Shown here piece by piece: positions 56,060-64,000 of a DNA stretch of 64,000 bases. The translations under genes were made by a program, and so were the position numbers. Every line of letters begins with the position of its first letter. The first letter of the stretch is position 1. The stretch is from Ignavibacteriota bacterium (GTDB taxonomy: Bacteria; Bacteroidota; Ignavibacteria; UBA10030), in contig JAKEEG010000056.1 of the NCBI GenBank assembly GCA_022616555.1, positions 62,001 through 126,000 of the forward strand, written 5' to 3'. Under the pieces are notes generated by a model. That model made no database searches, was not told the DNA's origin, and was given only the letters and a program-made list of their open reading frames with translations.

Positions 56060-56130
56060 TTACTACTAATTAGAGAATAGTACAAGATAAAAGATGATTT
56101 ATAATAAGCGTGTGGATACTGTGGATAAAT
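56060..56130. other. Candidate oriC, left part (AT-rich region plus DnaA boxes)
   Basis: An AT-rich tract (56062-56108) abuts two tandem DnaA boxes on the minus strand: GTATCCACA (56111-56119) and a perfect TTATCCACA (56120-56128). It lies in the 449-bp dnaN-dnaA gap, where most of the remaining sequence is AT-rich with runs such as TAACAATAAATAAC. Confidence 0.65.
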
Positions 56131-56318
56131 TTTAGCGCGTAACCAGGAATGCCAACACCAAAGAGGCTTTTTTGCATTTTATCTAACAATAAATAACGTT
56201 CGTAAGCTGTTAATAACATTGCTTTTCATCAACAACTAGAGAGGAAAATGGTTAAAAGGAAAAAAGTCAACTACTTTTTCAACAGGGAGTAAACAGAGAT
56301 TCACAACTTACTAAGAAA

Positions 56319-56355
56319 AAAAATCCCCAGCGGTATTTTTCCACTGGGGATTTTT
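56319..56355 (-). terminator. Terminator of dnaA
   Basis: AAAAATCCCCAG (56319-56330) pairs with CTGGGGATTTTT (56344-56355), loop of 13 nt; on the minus strand a T-run follows the stem, 14 bases after the dnaA stop. Confidence 0.8.
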
Positions 56356-56368
56356 AACTACACAACCT

Positions 56369-57871
56369 TTAACCTTCATGTAACTCGATGCGCCGCTGAA
56401 ACTGTTCGATCGTTTGCTTGTATTTCGCGTCCTGTTTCACGCGGTCTTCAACAGATTGGCATGCATGGATGACTGTACTGTGATCCCTTCCGCCGAAGTG
56501 CAAGCCGATCGTCTTGAGCGAAGCGTCGGTTAACTGTTTCGCGAGGTACATCGCCGTCTGGCGAGCAAGGACGACTTCCTGTTTGCGCGTTTTTGCACGC
56601 AGCAGGTCTTCCGGTATGTCGTAATGTTTGCAAATCGCGCGCTGAATGTTTTCAATCGTGATCGGATGCCGGATATTATTAGCAACGATGCGTAAAACAT
56701 CCTGGGCGAGGTCCACTGTGACTTCGCGACTTTCTAACGATGCACGGGCAAGCAAGCTAATCAGGCAACCCTCAAGCTCGCGGATGTTTTTCGTGACGTT
56801 TGCAGCAATGAAGTCGATAACATCGGGAGCCAAATCTAAGCCATTTTCTTCACTTTTCTTGCGCAAGATAGCAATTCGGGTTTCTAGGTCGGGGGGTTGG
56901 ATATCGGCCGTTAGACCGCATTGGAAACGGGAAATTAACCGGTCATCAAGGCCCTTTAGCTCTTTTGGCGGGACATCTGACGAGAGGACAATTTGTTTTC
57001 CAAGCTGGTACAGGGCGTTAAATGTATGGAAGAAGTTATCCTGCGTCTTTTCCTTGCCGGAGAAAAATTGAATGTCGTCCACTATCAGCAAATCCATGCT
57101 TCGGTAGTGCTGAGAAAACTCCGAAACACGATCTGATTGGATTGCCTCAACGAAATCCACGGTAAATTTCTCGCTCGAAATATATGCCGCGCGCTTTGCC
57201 TTGCCGGTTGCTATAGCATGATTCCCGAGCGCGTGCATCAAATGCGTTTTACCCAAACCCGTACCGCCATAAATAACCAAAGGGTTAAAGGACGTACCGC
57301 CCGGGTTATTTGCGACCGCTAACGCGGCGGCGCGAGCAAGCTGGTTGCTATCGCCTTTAATGAAATTGTCGAATGTATACCGCGGGTTAAGATTGCTTTG
57401 GATAGGAGCAAGGGTTTCGGATGGGCGGATCGATACGTTCAGCGGAAAAGAAGAATACGGCTGTGCCACCGAGAGAGGTGCTTGTTGCGCCGCATCGGCA
57501 GCAGCTTTTTCCGCAGCGTCCACGCGCGGTTCCGCTGAGTCGTCTGCGATGGAATAATACATCTTCGCTTCCGGCCCCAATACGCCTGTGATGGTTTTTC
57601 GGATGAGCGCGTTGTAGTGTTCCTCCAGCCAGTCGTAAAAAAATTGACTGGGCACCTGAATGGTTATTTCAGAGCCGACAAGCTTCACCGGCACAATAGG
57701 CTGGAACCATGTTTTGTAGCTCAGGGTCGAAATTTGTCCCCGTATGCCTGTAAGGCATTCTTCCCAGACCTGCTCTGCTGACAGAGTGGCTGGCGATTGA
57801 AGAATAGCCGCCGGCAACATTTCGGGAGCGACACCTTCTAATTGACGCTGAATTCCTTCTTGTAATTCCAT
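56369..57871 (-). CDS. dnaA: Chromosomal replication initiator DnaA
   Basis: 500 residues from ATG 57871 (AAAGG 6 bases upstream). A GTG at 57919 would add 16 residues but overlaps a DnaA box. Domain I starts VWEECLTGIRGQISTLSYKT. Domain III has Walker A GGTGLGKTH and Walker B LLIVDDIQFF. Domain IV ends with LARQTAMYLAKQLTDASLK, then FGGRDHSTVIHA, the DnaA-box-binding signature. It unwinds the origin and loads helicase. DnaA boxes flank the gene on both sides. Confidence 0.97.
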   Translation of the reverse strand: MELQEGIQRQLEGVAPEMLPAAILQSPATLSAEQVWEECLTGIRGQISTLSYKTWFQPIVPVKLVGSEITIQVPSQFFYDWLEEHYNALIRKTITGVLGPEAKMYYSIADDSAEPRVDAAEKAAADAAQQAPLSVAQPYSSFPLNVSIRPSETLAPIQSNLNPRYTFDNFIKGDSNQLARAAALAVANNPGGTSFNPLVIYGGTGLGKTHLMHALGNHAIATGKAKRAAYISSEKFTVDFVEAIQSDRVSEFSQHYRSMDLLIVDDIQFFSGKEKTQDNFFHTFNALYQLGKQIVLSSDVPPKELKGLDDRLISRFQCGLTADIQPPDLETRIAILRKKSEENGLDLAPDVIDFIAANVTKNIRELEGCLISLLARASLESREVTVDLAQDVLRIVANNIRHPITIENIQRAICKHYDIPEDLLRAKTRKQEVVLARQTAMYLAKQLTDASLKTIGLHFGGRDHSTVIHACQSVEDRVKQDAKYKQTIEQFQRRIELHEG

Positions 57872-57911
57872 AGCAAACCTTTGCGAGAGTAGTTCACATC
57901 CTCCTATGAAG

Positions 57912-58139
57912 TTATTCACATAGTTGTGAACAACGGTGCATAACGAAAAATGAGCCGCTTAGCACAAGAAACATCATGCAACGACGCGGCGAGAGACGGC
58001 AAGTCCTTGCATTTCAACGCATCCCTCTCCGATGCGCAACGCTTATCCACAGCGGCTACCAAACGAAAGGGATAACCGGAAAGCCTTGCTGCTGGTGTGT
58101 TCGGCGCTCGACAGAAATACTATCCACACGTTGTTCACA
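57912..58139. other. Candidate oriC, right part (DnaA-box cluster)
   Basis: Boxes in the dnaA-rpmH divergent region: TTATTCACA (57912-57920), TTGTTCACA on the minus strand (57925-57933), perfect TTATCCACA (58043-58051), CTATCCACA (58120-58128) and TTGTTCACA (58131-58139). Gene polarity switches here, as at a replication origin. Confidence 0.65.
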
Positions 58140-58368
58140 CACGATGGCGCTTGCTTTGAGGTGGTTCATTATACAACCGCGCGGGGCACGACGCAAGAGA
58201 AAAATTTACAAAAATGCGCGCTGCAACGAAATCTCTGCCAGAAAAATTCACTCTCGCGGAATTTGTTAGACGGAAGCCACCGCGCTGCACGCGAAGATCG
58301 GCTTACAACGAACGCAATCATAGAACAAGAGTTAACCAAAAGCGCTTTCATTGCACTTTCGTAAGCGC

Positions 58369-58397
58369 TTGTTAATCGTCTGATATTTTTGTACATT
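58369..58397 (+). promoter_or_regulatory. Candidate sigma70-type promoter of rpmH operon
   Basis: TTGTTA (58369-58374) and TACATT (58392-58397) with a 17-bp spacer, about 63 bases upstream of the expected start point's gene (rpmH at 58467). An AT-rich tract from 58317 precedes it. Confidence 0.45.
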
Positions 58398-58466
58398 ACA
58401 AGCTCTTGAATAATTAAACCGGTGAACGAGCCGCAGCAACGAAAGAGAAATTAAAGGGACGATACG

Positions 58467-58613
58467 ATGAAACGGACTTACCAACCACACCGCCGCAAAA
58501 GAACAAACAAGCACGGGTTCCGCTCGCGCATGGCAAGCAAGAACGGCCGCAAAGTATTAAGCCGTCGCAGAGCAAAAGGTCGGCATCGGCTGACGGTGAG
58601 CGACGAGCGTTAA
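58467..58613 (+). CDS. rpmH: 50S ribosomal protein L34
   Basis: 48 residues, read directly from the [23 protein letters not shown], then [20 protein letters not shown] and LTVSDER. This is the near-invariant L34 sequence. AAAGGGA precedes the ATG by about 9 bases. It is the first gene of the classic rpmH-rnpA-yidD-yidC operon diverging from dnaA. Confidence 0.98.
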   Translation: MKRTYQPHRRKRTNKHGFRSRMASKNGRKVLSRRRAKGRHRLTVSDER

Positions 58614-58629
58614 CATCACAGAGCGCCGC

Positions 58630-58998
58630 ATGCCTGCACGACTCAAGAAATCGGGCATACTACGAGGGCGTTCCATGTTTACCAAACTATTCACAACGGG
58701 CAAAACCCAGAGCGCAGGCGCAATCCGGTGTTTTTACACTTCTGTTGAAACAGCAACGAGTGGAGTCCAGGCCGGGTTTACGGTTACAAGGAATATCAGG
58801 AATTCCCCAACTCGGAACAAAATCAAACGACTAATGCGGGAATCATGGCGGCAAAGGCAAAGCGGGGTTCGCATATGCAACGGCAGCCTGCAGATTGTAT
58901 TCCTGTATTATAAGCCAACGGATAGGAAAGTTCTCAACCTGCAGAATATCGACAGTATGATGCAGAAGCTCGTCGAAAAACTCAACAAAGATTCATAA
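58630..58998 (+). CDS. rnpA: Ribonuclease P protein component
   Basis: 122 residues. KKSGILRGRSMFTKLFTTGK near the start and the RNase P signature NSPTRNKIKRLMRESWRQ (residues about 58-75) identify the basic protein that assists the catalytic RNA in tRNA 5' maturation. It starts 16 bases after rpmH. The RNase P RNA gene itself was not seen in this window. Confidence 0.95.
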   Translation: MPARLKKSGILRGRSMFTKLFTTGKTQSAGAIRCFYTSVETATSGVQAGFTVTRNIRNSPTRNKIKRLMRESWRQRQSGVRICNGSLQIVFLYYKPTDRKVLNLQNIDSMMQKLVEKLNKDS

Positions 58999-59005
58999 CC
59001 GCGTA

Positions 59006-59027
59006 GGGGTTTGATTAATCAAACCCC
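59006..59027. repeat. 22-bp perfect palindrome between rnpA and yidD
   Basis: GGGGTTTGATT plus its exact reverse complement, preceded by GTA; related to the palindrome at 13228-13257 (both have an ATTAAT or AATTAA centre). It sits inside an operon whose gene order is otherwise conserved. Confidence 0.75.
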
Positions 59028-59037
59028 GACAAGCAAA

Positions 59038-59262
59038 ATGACAACCATACTCATCACGCTCGTTAAGCTCTACAAGCTGTTGCTCTCGCCGCTACTGCCG
59101 TTCAACACGTGCCGGTACACGCCGTCATGCTCGGAGTATGCCATCGAGGCGTTGAACAAGCACGGATGGCTACGCGGCACATGGCTGAGCATAAAGCGGC
59201 TATCGCGTTGTCATCGATATCACAGTCACCCCCCATACGACCCAGTTCCGGAAAAGAAATAA
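59038..59262 (+). CDS. yidD: Membrane protein insertion efficiency factor YidD
   Basis: 74 residues from ATG 59038. The family core LVKLYKLLLSPLLPFNTCRY is followed by TPSCSEYAIEALNKHGWLRG and IKRLSRCHRYH, including the three conserved Cys. It is an amphipathic, membrane-associated helper of YidC-dependent insertion. Upstream frame extension runs through the palindrome and is not credible. It ends 3 bases before yidC. Confidence 0.95.
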   Translation: MTTILITLVKLYKLLLSPLLPFNTCRYTPSCSEYAIEALNKHGWLRGTWLSIKRLSRCHRYHSHPPYDPVPEKK

Positions 59263-59265
59263 CGC

Positions 59266-61074
59266 ATGGACCGTCAACAAATTTTAGGCTTTGGACTGAT
59301 TTTTCTCCTTCTCATCGTGTGGATGGTGCTGAACACGCCACCAGCGCCTCCACCGCTTACGCAGCAGCAAATTGATTCCCTGGCACAGGTCCAAGCAACA
59401 AAGGACTCTATTGCAGCGCTCCGGGCAGCGCCAACACAGGAGGTAGCGGCAACCCCAAGCCGAGAGCGGCCCACCCCGGTCGACCAGAACGGCAAATTCT
59501 TCGCGGGACGTGAACACGGCGCCGACAAGCTTATCACAATTGAAACCGACCTCTACCGAGCCACAATTTCCAGCAAGGGCGGGCTTATTCACACGTGGGA
59601 ATTGAAGCAATTTAATACGTGGGACGGGCAACCGGTCCAACTGGTAAGCGATTCTACTGGAGATTTCAGCTTGCTGTTTGTTACGACAGACGGCAAACGG
59701 ATCAACACGCGGGACTTATATTTCGACCTTCCTTCGACTACGACGCATATTGAAATTAGTGGAGAACAAGAATACCGCCTCGACGCGGTTCTTCCTGCGG
59801 GGAATGGAGGCAATTTAGTTAAGACGTTCGTGTTTAAGAACGGCACGTACGGGCTTGATGTGGCGTACCGGTTTAACAGGCTTGCCGAGGTGATTGCGTT
59901 TGAATACCAGGCGATTTGGGAATCCGGTTTGCGGTATGCCGAAGAAAGCAGCCAGGACGAGGCTTCCTTTGGGGCCGGTTATGCGCTTGCCGGAGGCGAG
60001 CTGACAGAGATTGATGCGACCGATGCTGCCACAAAGGAGCAAAAGGACTTAGCGGGGGTGATCGATTGGGTAGCGGCGCGAAACAAGTATTTCGCTGTCG
60101 CGATAATCCCGGAAGCAGGCAAAAGCGAGGGCGCATACATTGAGGGCACCCGCCGCAATCTTCCCAACGAAGAGGTAAAAGAAAGCTACAACCTCTCGGT
60201 CAAGATGCCTTTCCGGGCGGGTGAGACCGAAGCGGCGAACTTCAAGGTGTATTTGGGCCCGCTGGATATCGACCTGCTGCGGGATTACGATAACGGCCTC
60301 GAAAAAGTCATGAGCCTCGGCTGGGCTTGGATTATCCGTCCCATTGCCGAGTACGTCATGCTGCCGCTCATGCAGCTCATCCACTACGCGATTCCGAACT
60401 GGGGACTGGTAATTATCGTCTTTACGTTCATCATCAAGATAGCCCTGCACCCGCTGACGAAGAGCAGCATGAAGTCGATGAAGAAGATGCAGGCGCTGCA
60501 ACCGATGATGAACGAACTCCGCGAGAAGCACAAAGACGACCCGCAGAAAATGAACGCGGCAATCATGAACCTGTATAAAGAATATGGCGTGAACCCGGCG
60601 GGTGGGTGCTTGCCGTTGCTGTTGCAGTTTCCAATTTTGATTGCGCTCTTTAACGTGTTCCGCGGCGCCATCGAGCTGCGGCAATCGGAGTTTTTCTGGT
60701 GGATTAACGACCTCTCCGTGCCGGATTATATCGTGGAGCTTCCATTTAGCATTCCCTTCTTCGGCATTACCGAGCTGAGCGGCCTGGCGCTGTTGATGGG
60801 GGTGACGATGTTTATCCAACAGAAACAATCCATCAAAGACCCGCGCCAGAAGGCGATGGTCTATGTTATGCCGGTCATGTTCACGCTGTTGTTCAACAGT
60901 TTCCCCTCAGGCTTGAACCTGTATTATTTCGTGTTCAACGTGCTCTCCATCGCCCAGCAGATGTACATCAATAAGCAACACGGCGACGCGCCGCCGCAGA
61001 AAGTCGACCAGAAGAAGAAGCGCGGTGGAATTTTCGGCAAACTGCAAATGCCAAAACTGCCGCAGCAAAAATAG
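59266..61074 (+). CDS. yidC: Membrane protein insertase YidC
   Basis: 602 residues, the long Gram-negative form. TM1 (residues about 5-22) precedes a large periplasmic domain with an Ala/Pro/Gln-rich linker. The conserved C-terminal insertase core runs from about residue 345 (EYVMLPLMQLIHYAIPNWGL, LHPLTKSSMKSMKKMQALQP, PAGGCLPLLLQFPILIALFN, FPSGLNLYYFVFN). The basic tail KKKRGGIFGKLQMPKLPQQK may bind ribosomes. It inserts membrane proteins alone or with SecYEG. Confidence 0.97.
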   Translation: MDRQQILGFGLIFLLLIVWMVLNTPPAPPPLTQQQIDSLAQVQATKDSIAALRAAPTQEVAATPSRERPTPVDQNGKFFAGREHGADKLITIETDLYRATISSKGGLIHTWELKQFNTWDGQPVQLVSDSTGDFSLLFVTTDGKRINTRDLYFDLPSTTTHIEISGEQEYRLDAVLPAGNGGNLVKTFVFKNGTYGLDVAYRFNRLAEVIAFEYQAIWESGLRYAEESSQDEASFGAGYALAGGELTEIDATDAATKEQKDLAGVIDWVAARNKYFAVAIIPEAGKSEGAYIEGTRRNLPNEEVKESYNLSVKMPFRAGETEAANFKVYLGPLDIDLLRDYDNGLEKVMSLGWAWIIRPIAEYVMLPLMQLIHYAIPNWGLVIIVFTFIIKIALHPLTKSSMKSMKKMQALQPMMNELREKHKDDPQKMNAAIMNLYKEYGVNPAGGCLPLLLQFPILIALFNVFRGAIELRQSEFFWWINDLSVPDYIVELPFSIPFFGITELSGLALLMGVTMFIQQKQSIKDPRQKAMVYVMPVMFTLLFNSFPSGLNLYYFVFNVLSIAQQMYINKQHGDAPPQKVDQKKKRGGIFGKLQMPKLPQQK

Positions 61075-61105
61075 TCTCTAGTTTTAAGTCTAAAGTATAA
61101 AGTTT

Positions 61106-61127
61106 GCGCCACACACTTGTGTGGCGC
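61106..61127. repeat. Hairpin downstream of yidC
   Basis: GCGCCACACA and TGTGTGGCGC around 2 central bases, 32 bases after the yidC stop. It is a potential transcription stop without a T-run. Confidence 0.6.
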
Positions 61128-61189
61128 CGCTGTTTCTATCCCACGACTATTCGTTTGCATTTAACTCCCAACGTCGTTATTTTCTTATC

Positions 61190-62179
61190 ATGCGACCAAA
61201 GCTTTTTTCAATTATTCTGCATATCGTGCCCTGGCTGGCACTGCTGTTGATTCCGTACGCGATTCGTTCTTCGGAAAACCCCGCCGCCGTGCCCACCCAT
61301 TTTTTTACAATTGCAAACATCTTGAACATTGGGTTATTCTACTTTAACGCATTCTATTTCTTCCCCAAGTACTGCAATTCAAGAAGATGGTTTATCTATG
61401 TGCTGGGAGTCATCACTCTTCTTGCCGCTCTGTTTCATGGAAAGCTGCTGCTGCTCTCGGCCTTGTTTCCGGAAGTTCTTGTGGACGAGCAAATAAGAGG
61501 CATGAACGGTTGGTCCGCCTTGTTCATTTTTCTCCTCAGTGTTGTCTACAGACTGGCGTTCGACGCCATCAAGCGGCAGCAAGAGTTGAAAGAACGAGAC
61601 GCCGAACGGTTAACATCGGAGCTTCAGTTGTTGCGCGCTCGGGTTAGTCCGCATTTCTTCTTCAACGTCTTGAACAGCCTCGTGTCGATGGCTCGCTCAA
61701 AATCCGATCGGCTGGAAAGCTCGCTGCTTCGACTTTCCGACCTCATGCGGTATGTTCTCTATGAGGCAGACGGCCACAGCGTGTCGGTGGAAAAAGAGGT
61801 CGAGCATCTTAAGAGCTACATTGAGTTACAAAAGATGCGGTTTGAGGACGTGCGCATTACAGTAGATATCCGGAGCAACGGCACGGGATATGTCATCGAA
61901 CCGCTATTGCTGATTCCCTTCATCGAAAACGCCTTTAAGCACGGCACGGGTTCAACCAAAGAACCTTTCATCGACATCAAATTAACCATGAATGGACCCC
62001 GATTGCTGCTTGATGTTGCGAACCGAATCGGCAAGCCCGGCTCTGAACGGAATTCAGGAATCGGACTGGAAAACGTCAAACGAAGGCTTCGGCTGGCTTA
62101 TCCCGACCGGCACGAACTGTCCATCAAAGAAGAGGGCGATGTGTTCCTTGTGAATCTGGCGCTGGAGCTGCAACGATGA
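61190..62179 (+). CDS. LytS-type sensor histidine kinase
   Basis: About 329 residues from ATG 61190; the longer frame to 61121 overlaps the hairpin region. Four N-terminal membrane helices (residues about 10-135) without a distinct extracellular sensor domain precede a coiled-coil and the His_kinase domain. The phospho-acceptor His is in RARVSPHFFFNVLNSL, and the ATPase domain has the N box PFIENAFKHG. It overlaps the response regulator gene by 4 bases. The signal is unknown. Confidence 0.9.
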   Translation: MRPKLFSIILHIVPWLALLLIPYAIRSSENPAAVPTHFFTIANILNIGLFYFNAFYFFPKYCNSRRWFIYVLGVITLLAALFHGKLLLLSALFPEVLVDEQIRGMNGWSALFIFLLSVVYRLAFDAIKRQQELKERDAERLTSELQLLRARVSPHFFFNVLNSLVSMARSKSDRLESSLLRLSDLMRYVLYEADGHSVSVEKEVEHLKSYIELQKMRFEDVRITVDIRSNGTGYVIEPLLLIPFIENAFKHGTGSTKEPFIDIKLTMNGPRLLLDVANRIGKPGSERNSGIGLENVKRRLRLAYPDRHELSIKEEGDVFLVNLALELQR

Positions 62180-62889
62180 ACTGTATCATCGTGGACGATG
62201 AGAAGCTTGCACGGGATCTGATGGAGGACAACATCCGCCGCGTCCCATACCTGCAGCTTCAACACACCTGCAAGAATGCTCTCGAGGCGGCGGGGGCGCT
62301 CCACACAGAACACGTCGACCTAATCTTCCTGGATGTTCAAATGCCGGAGTTGAACGGCCTGGATTTCCTGCGGTCGCTGCCGAACCCGCCGATGGTTATC
62401 CTCGTCTCAGCGTACGACAGTTACGCGCTGAAGGGGTTTGACTTGAATGTGGTCGATTATCTCGTGAAGCCCGTTTCCTTCGAGCGCTTCCTCACGGCGT
62501 GCAACCGGGCGCAGGAACTCTTCGCGCTGAAACAGGCAGCTCCGACAAAATCAGCACCGGCACAGAGCGACTTCTTTTTCGTGAGCGTGGAGTATGGCTC
62601 GGTTAAGGTGGCGTTTCAGGATATCCTCTACGTGGAAGGAATGAAAGATTATATTAAAATCTACGTCGCTTCGTCCGCAAAACCCGTAACGACCAGAATG
62701 ACCATCAAGGATCTGGAGAAAAAACTCTCCTCCCGCGGTTTTATCAGGATTCACAAATCTTTTCTCGTTCCCGTTGGAAGAATCACGCGCGTGCAGCGCG
62801 ACCTACTGTATGTCGGAAGTAAAGAGCTCCCCGTTGGCGAGTCGTACAAAGAAGACCTCAACAGGATTCTGAAAAACCCAACGTTGTAG
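62176..62889 (+). CDS. LytTR-family response regulator
   Basis: 237 residues. The receiver domain has the acidic residues in CIIVDDEKLA and the phospho-acceptor Asp in LIFLDVQMPELNGLDFL; the Lys is in VVDYLVKPVSFERF. The LytTR DNA-binding domain (residues about 140-235) has VKVAFQDILYVEGMKDYIKI and RIHKSFLVPVGRI. It is the partner of the upstream LytS-type kinase (ATGA overlap). The target promoters cannot be inferred here. Confidence 0.93.
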   Translation: MNCIIVDDEKLARDLMEDNIRRVPYLQLQHTCKNALEAAGALHTEHVDLIFLDVQMPELNGLDFLRSLPNPPMVILVSAYDSYALKGFDLNVVDYLVKPVSFERFLTACNRAQELFALKQAAPTKSAPAQSDFFFVSVEYGSVKVAFQDILYVEGMKDYIKIYVASSAKPVTTRMTIKDLEKKLSSRGFIRIHKSFLVPVGRITRVQRDLLYVGSKELPVGESYKEDLNRILKNPTL

Positions 62890-62921
62890 TACTGCTTTTA
62901 TTAGGCTGCCCTGTGTATGTA

Positions 62922-63070
62922 TGACCTCACCCTGTCCCTCTCCTAAGGGAGAGGGACAAAGTTCCTTCCCCTCTAGGGGAAGGTCAGGATGGGGTCATAT
63001 TCTTTTTGCTGGGTCGTCACGGTCCACACCGTGACGTAACAAATACGGTCACGGAAATGGTCCGTGACCG
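62922..63070. repeat. Inverted copy of the 77-bp element plus two hairpins
   Basis: 62922-62998 is the reverse complement type of 7361-7437. It is followed by CGTCACGGT/ACCGTGACG (63015-63023, 63028-63036) and CGGTCACGGA/TCCGTGACCG (63046-63055, 63061-63070). The rest of the 398-bp gap to 63288 has an AGGCGACGA/TCGTCGCCT palindrome at 63230-63253 and no gene. Confidence 0.75.
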
Positions 63071-63287
63071 GTGAAGCGCGTCATTAGTAAATTCCCCCGC
63101 CCATATCACATCGACACAATTCCCCGCTTTGTCGCACCATTCTCCGCTGTTGTCTCTTTTCGTGTAACCCGCTCCAAATCCTCGCGTACCTTGAAAAAGC
63201 GAAACATGTTTTTTCAACATGCCTCGCGCAGGCGACGACTCGAATCGTCGCCTTCCCAACAAGCACAACAACGAGGAGGATAAAACT

Positions 63288-63791
63288 GTGAATGGGTCAT
63301 ATAACTTCCTGCTTCATCTTCTTGGCTTCGGTGTTTTTACGGCAGTCTATTTGAGAAGCGTCTTGTTCGAAAAAACGCTTCGCGCCGAGCCCGACTGGAC
63401 GAGGAAAACATTGATCATGAATATCATGAACACGGGCGCCTGGCTTGGTCCGGTTTCGGGAATCGTTCTGTTGTTGAGCGGGTTCGGCAATGTCTATAAC
63501 CGTTATTTGGGCGCGCCCGAGCCCGTCCAATTTGAAGGCTGGATAGCGGGAAAGCTCATCCTGTTTATTATTCTTATGATTAACGGAGTCACGATGGGGA
63601 GGATATTATCCAAGCGGAGATTTCAACTAGTTCATGCGTCGGCAAAGGAAGGACCGTCGCCCGACAACGAACAGAAACTTCGACAATACAACGGCTGGTT
63701 AACAGTTTTCTATCTGATACAAGGACTCCTCTTGCTGGCAATAACCTCTATGGCTGCATTCGGTAGCTTAAAGCATCCGGGAGCCTTTTAG
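63288..63791 (+). CDS. Four-helix membrane protein, unknown function
   Basis: 167 residues from GTG 63288, chosen because GAGGAGG lies 9 bases upstream; the frame is open further back through a palindrome. Hydrophobic segments lie at about residues 5-22, 42-62, 80-98 and 135-155, with a short charged loop (KRRFQLVHASAKEGPSPDNE). The layout (helix pairs around NMNTGAWLGPVSGIVLLLSG-like sequence) is reminiscent of DUF2269/CopD-like membrane proteins, but no assignment is firm. Confidence 0.6.
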   Translation: MNGSYNFLLHLLGFGVFTAVYLRSVLFEKTLRAEPDWTRKTLIMNIMNTGAWLGPVSGIVLLLSGFGNVYNRYLGAPEPVQFEGWIAGKLILFIILMINGVTMGRILSKRRFQLVHASAKEGPSPDNEQKLRQYNGWLTVFYLIQGLLLLAITSMAAFGSLKHPGAF

Positions 63792-63880
63792 GAAGCAATA
63801 GGCACGAGTAGGGGCACGCCCGCCTAACGACAGGTAGGCGGTAAGTGGGACTTGTTGTGCCACTACGTGTTTATCCCGCC

Positions 63881-64000
63881 TCAATCCCCAAAAATCCCCT
63901 CGCCCTTGGTAAACCACGATATGCCGAATGCCCAGATGGCAAATGCCTCAAGCCAGAAGACCGGGTCGATGCGCATAGTGGGCGAGTCGGGAGGAAGCAG
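63881..64000 (-). CDS. C-terminal end of a membrane protein, 5' truncated by the window
   Basis: The last 39 codons on the minus strand: LLPPDSPTMRIDPVFWLEAF, then AIWAFGISWFTKGEGIFGD and a TGA at 63881. The tail has one membrane helix followed by a short charged end, typical of a small integral membrane protein. The family cannot be fixed from this part. Its stop faces the upstream gene (convergent). Confidence 0.6.
   Translation of the reverse strand: MLPPDSPTMRIDPVFWLEAFAIWAFGISWFTKGEGIFGD

Noticed and set aside
60049-60828. 259-codon antisense frame in yidC
   Set aside because: His/Arg/Gln-rich shadow; yidC is unmistakable on the plus strand.

Overview
The window is a bacterial chromosome segment that carries the replication origin neighbourhood. 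dnaA (minus strand) and rpmH-rnpA-yidD-yidC (plus strand) diverge near 58 kb, and dnaN, recF, a DUF721 gene, gyrB and gyrA run leftwards on the minus strand. The organism looks like a member of the FCB group close to Ignavibacteria, Chlorobi or Kapabacteria rather than a typical Bacteroidales. This is inferred from a type IX secretion (Por) C-terminal sorting domain, a complete actB-F set for alternative complex III (ACIII), an Hc1-type histone H1-like protein, LytTR two-component signalling, and frequent Shine-Dalgarno sequences plus sigma70-like promoters, which Bacteroidales seldom use. No rRNA, tRNA, CRISPR array, prophage or insertion sequence with a transposase was recognised.

Layout. 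0-13.3 kb: a DinB-family gene, then ACIII (actB, later actC-D-E-F). The complex is split by five genes (orphan, endonuclease III, DUF3052, SulP transporter, HEPN-like protein) and followed by a CcoI/CopA-type copper ATPase. 13.3-17.1 kb: cyclase-family lipoprotein, a frameshifted DUF423 gene, a class V aminotransferase and an MBL-rhodanese protein (sulfur chemistry). 17.3-26.1 kb: S9 peptidase, two divergent cation/proton antiporters, a YncE-like beta-propeller, small membrane proteins and a T9SS cargo protein. 26.1-38.9 kb: GDSL lipoprotein, BipA, GH29 fucosidase with PA14, NhaC antiporter, TonB, histone-like protein, deoxyhypusine-synthase-like enzyme, SDR and an FTR1-DUF2318 iron permease.

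39.2-42.7 kb is an AT-rich island. It holds a large single-chain restriction-modification enzyme (nuclease, N6-adenine methylase and specificity parts) broken by two one-base homopolymer slips, preceded by a small basic protein under an apparently leaderless promoter. 42.8-45.6 kb: SufT-like protein, a response regulator, and an XRE-DUF2975-DUF2975 module bracketed by two copies of a composite palindromic repeat. 45.7-58.4 kb: gyrA, an orphan antitoxin-like gene followed by an in-frame fragment of a second gyrA 5' end, an EVE-domain protein with a nuclease-like tail, an NTF2-like protein, gyrB, DUF721, recF, dnaN and dnaA, with DnaA-box clusters on both sides of dnaA (bipartite origin candidate). 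58.4-64 kb: rpmH-rnpA-yidD-yidC, a LytS/LytTR pair and membrane proteins.

Themes. Respiration and metal supply sit together (ACIII, copper ATPase, FTR1, TonB). Intergenic space is full of perfect palindromes belonging to several recurring families, some of which now supply gene ends or terminators. The most unusual signals are two 'gene echoes' (gyrA 5' end and YncE-like 3' end), each differing from the intact copy only at synonymous codon positions apart from one in-frame insertion, the broken R-M fusion with its operator-like promoter, the EVE-nuclease candidate, and an identical Fur-half-site-containing 14-mer upstream of both the iron permease and the T9SS cargo gene.
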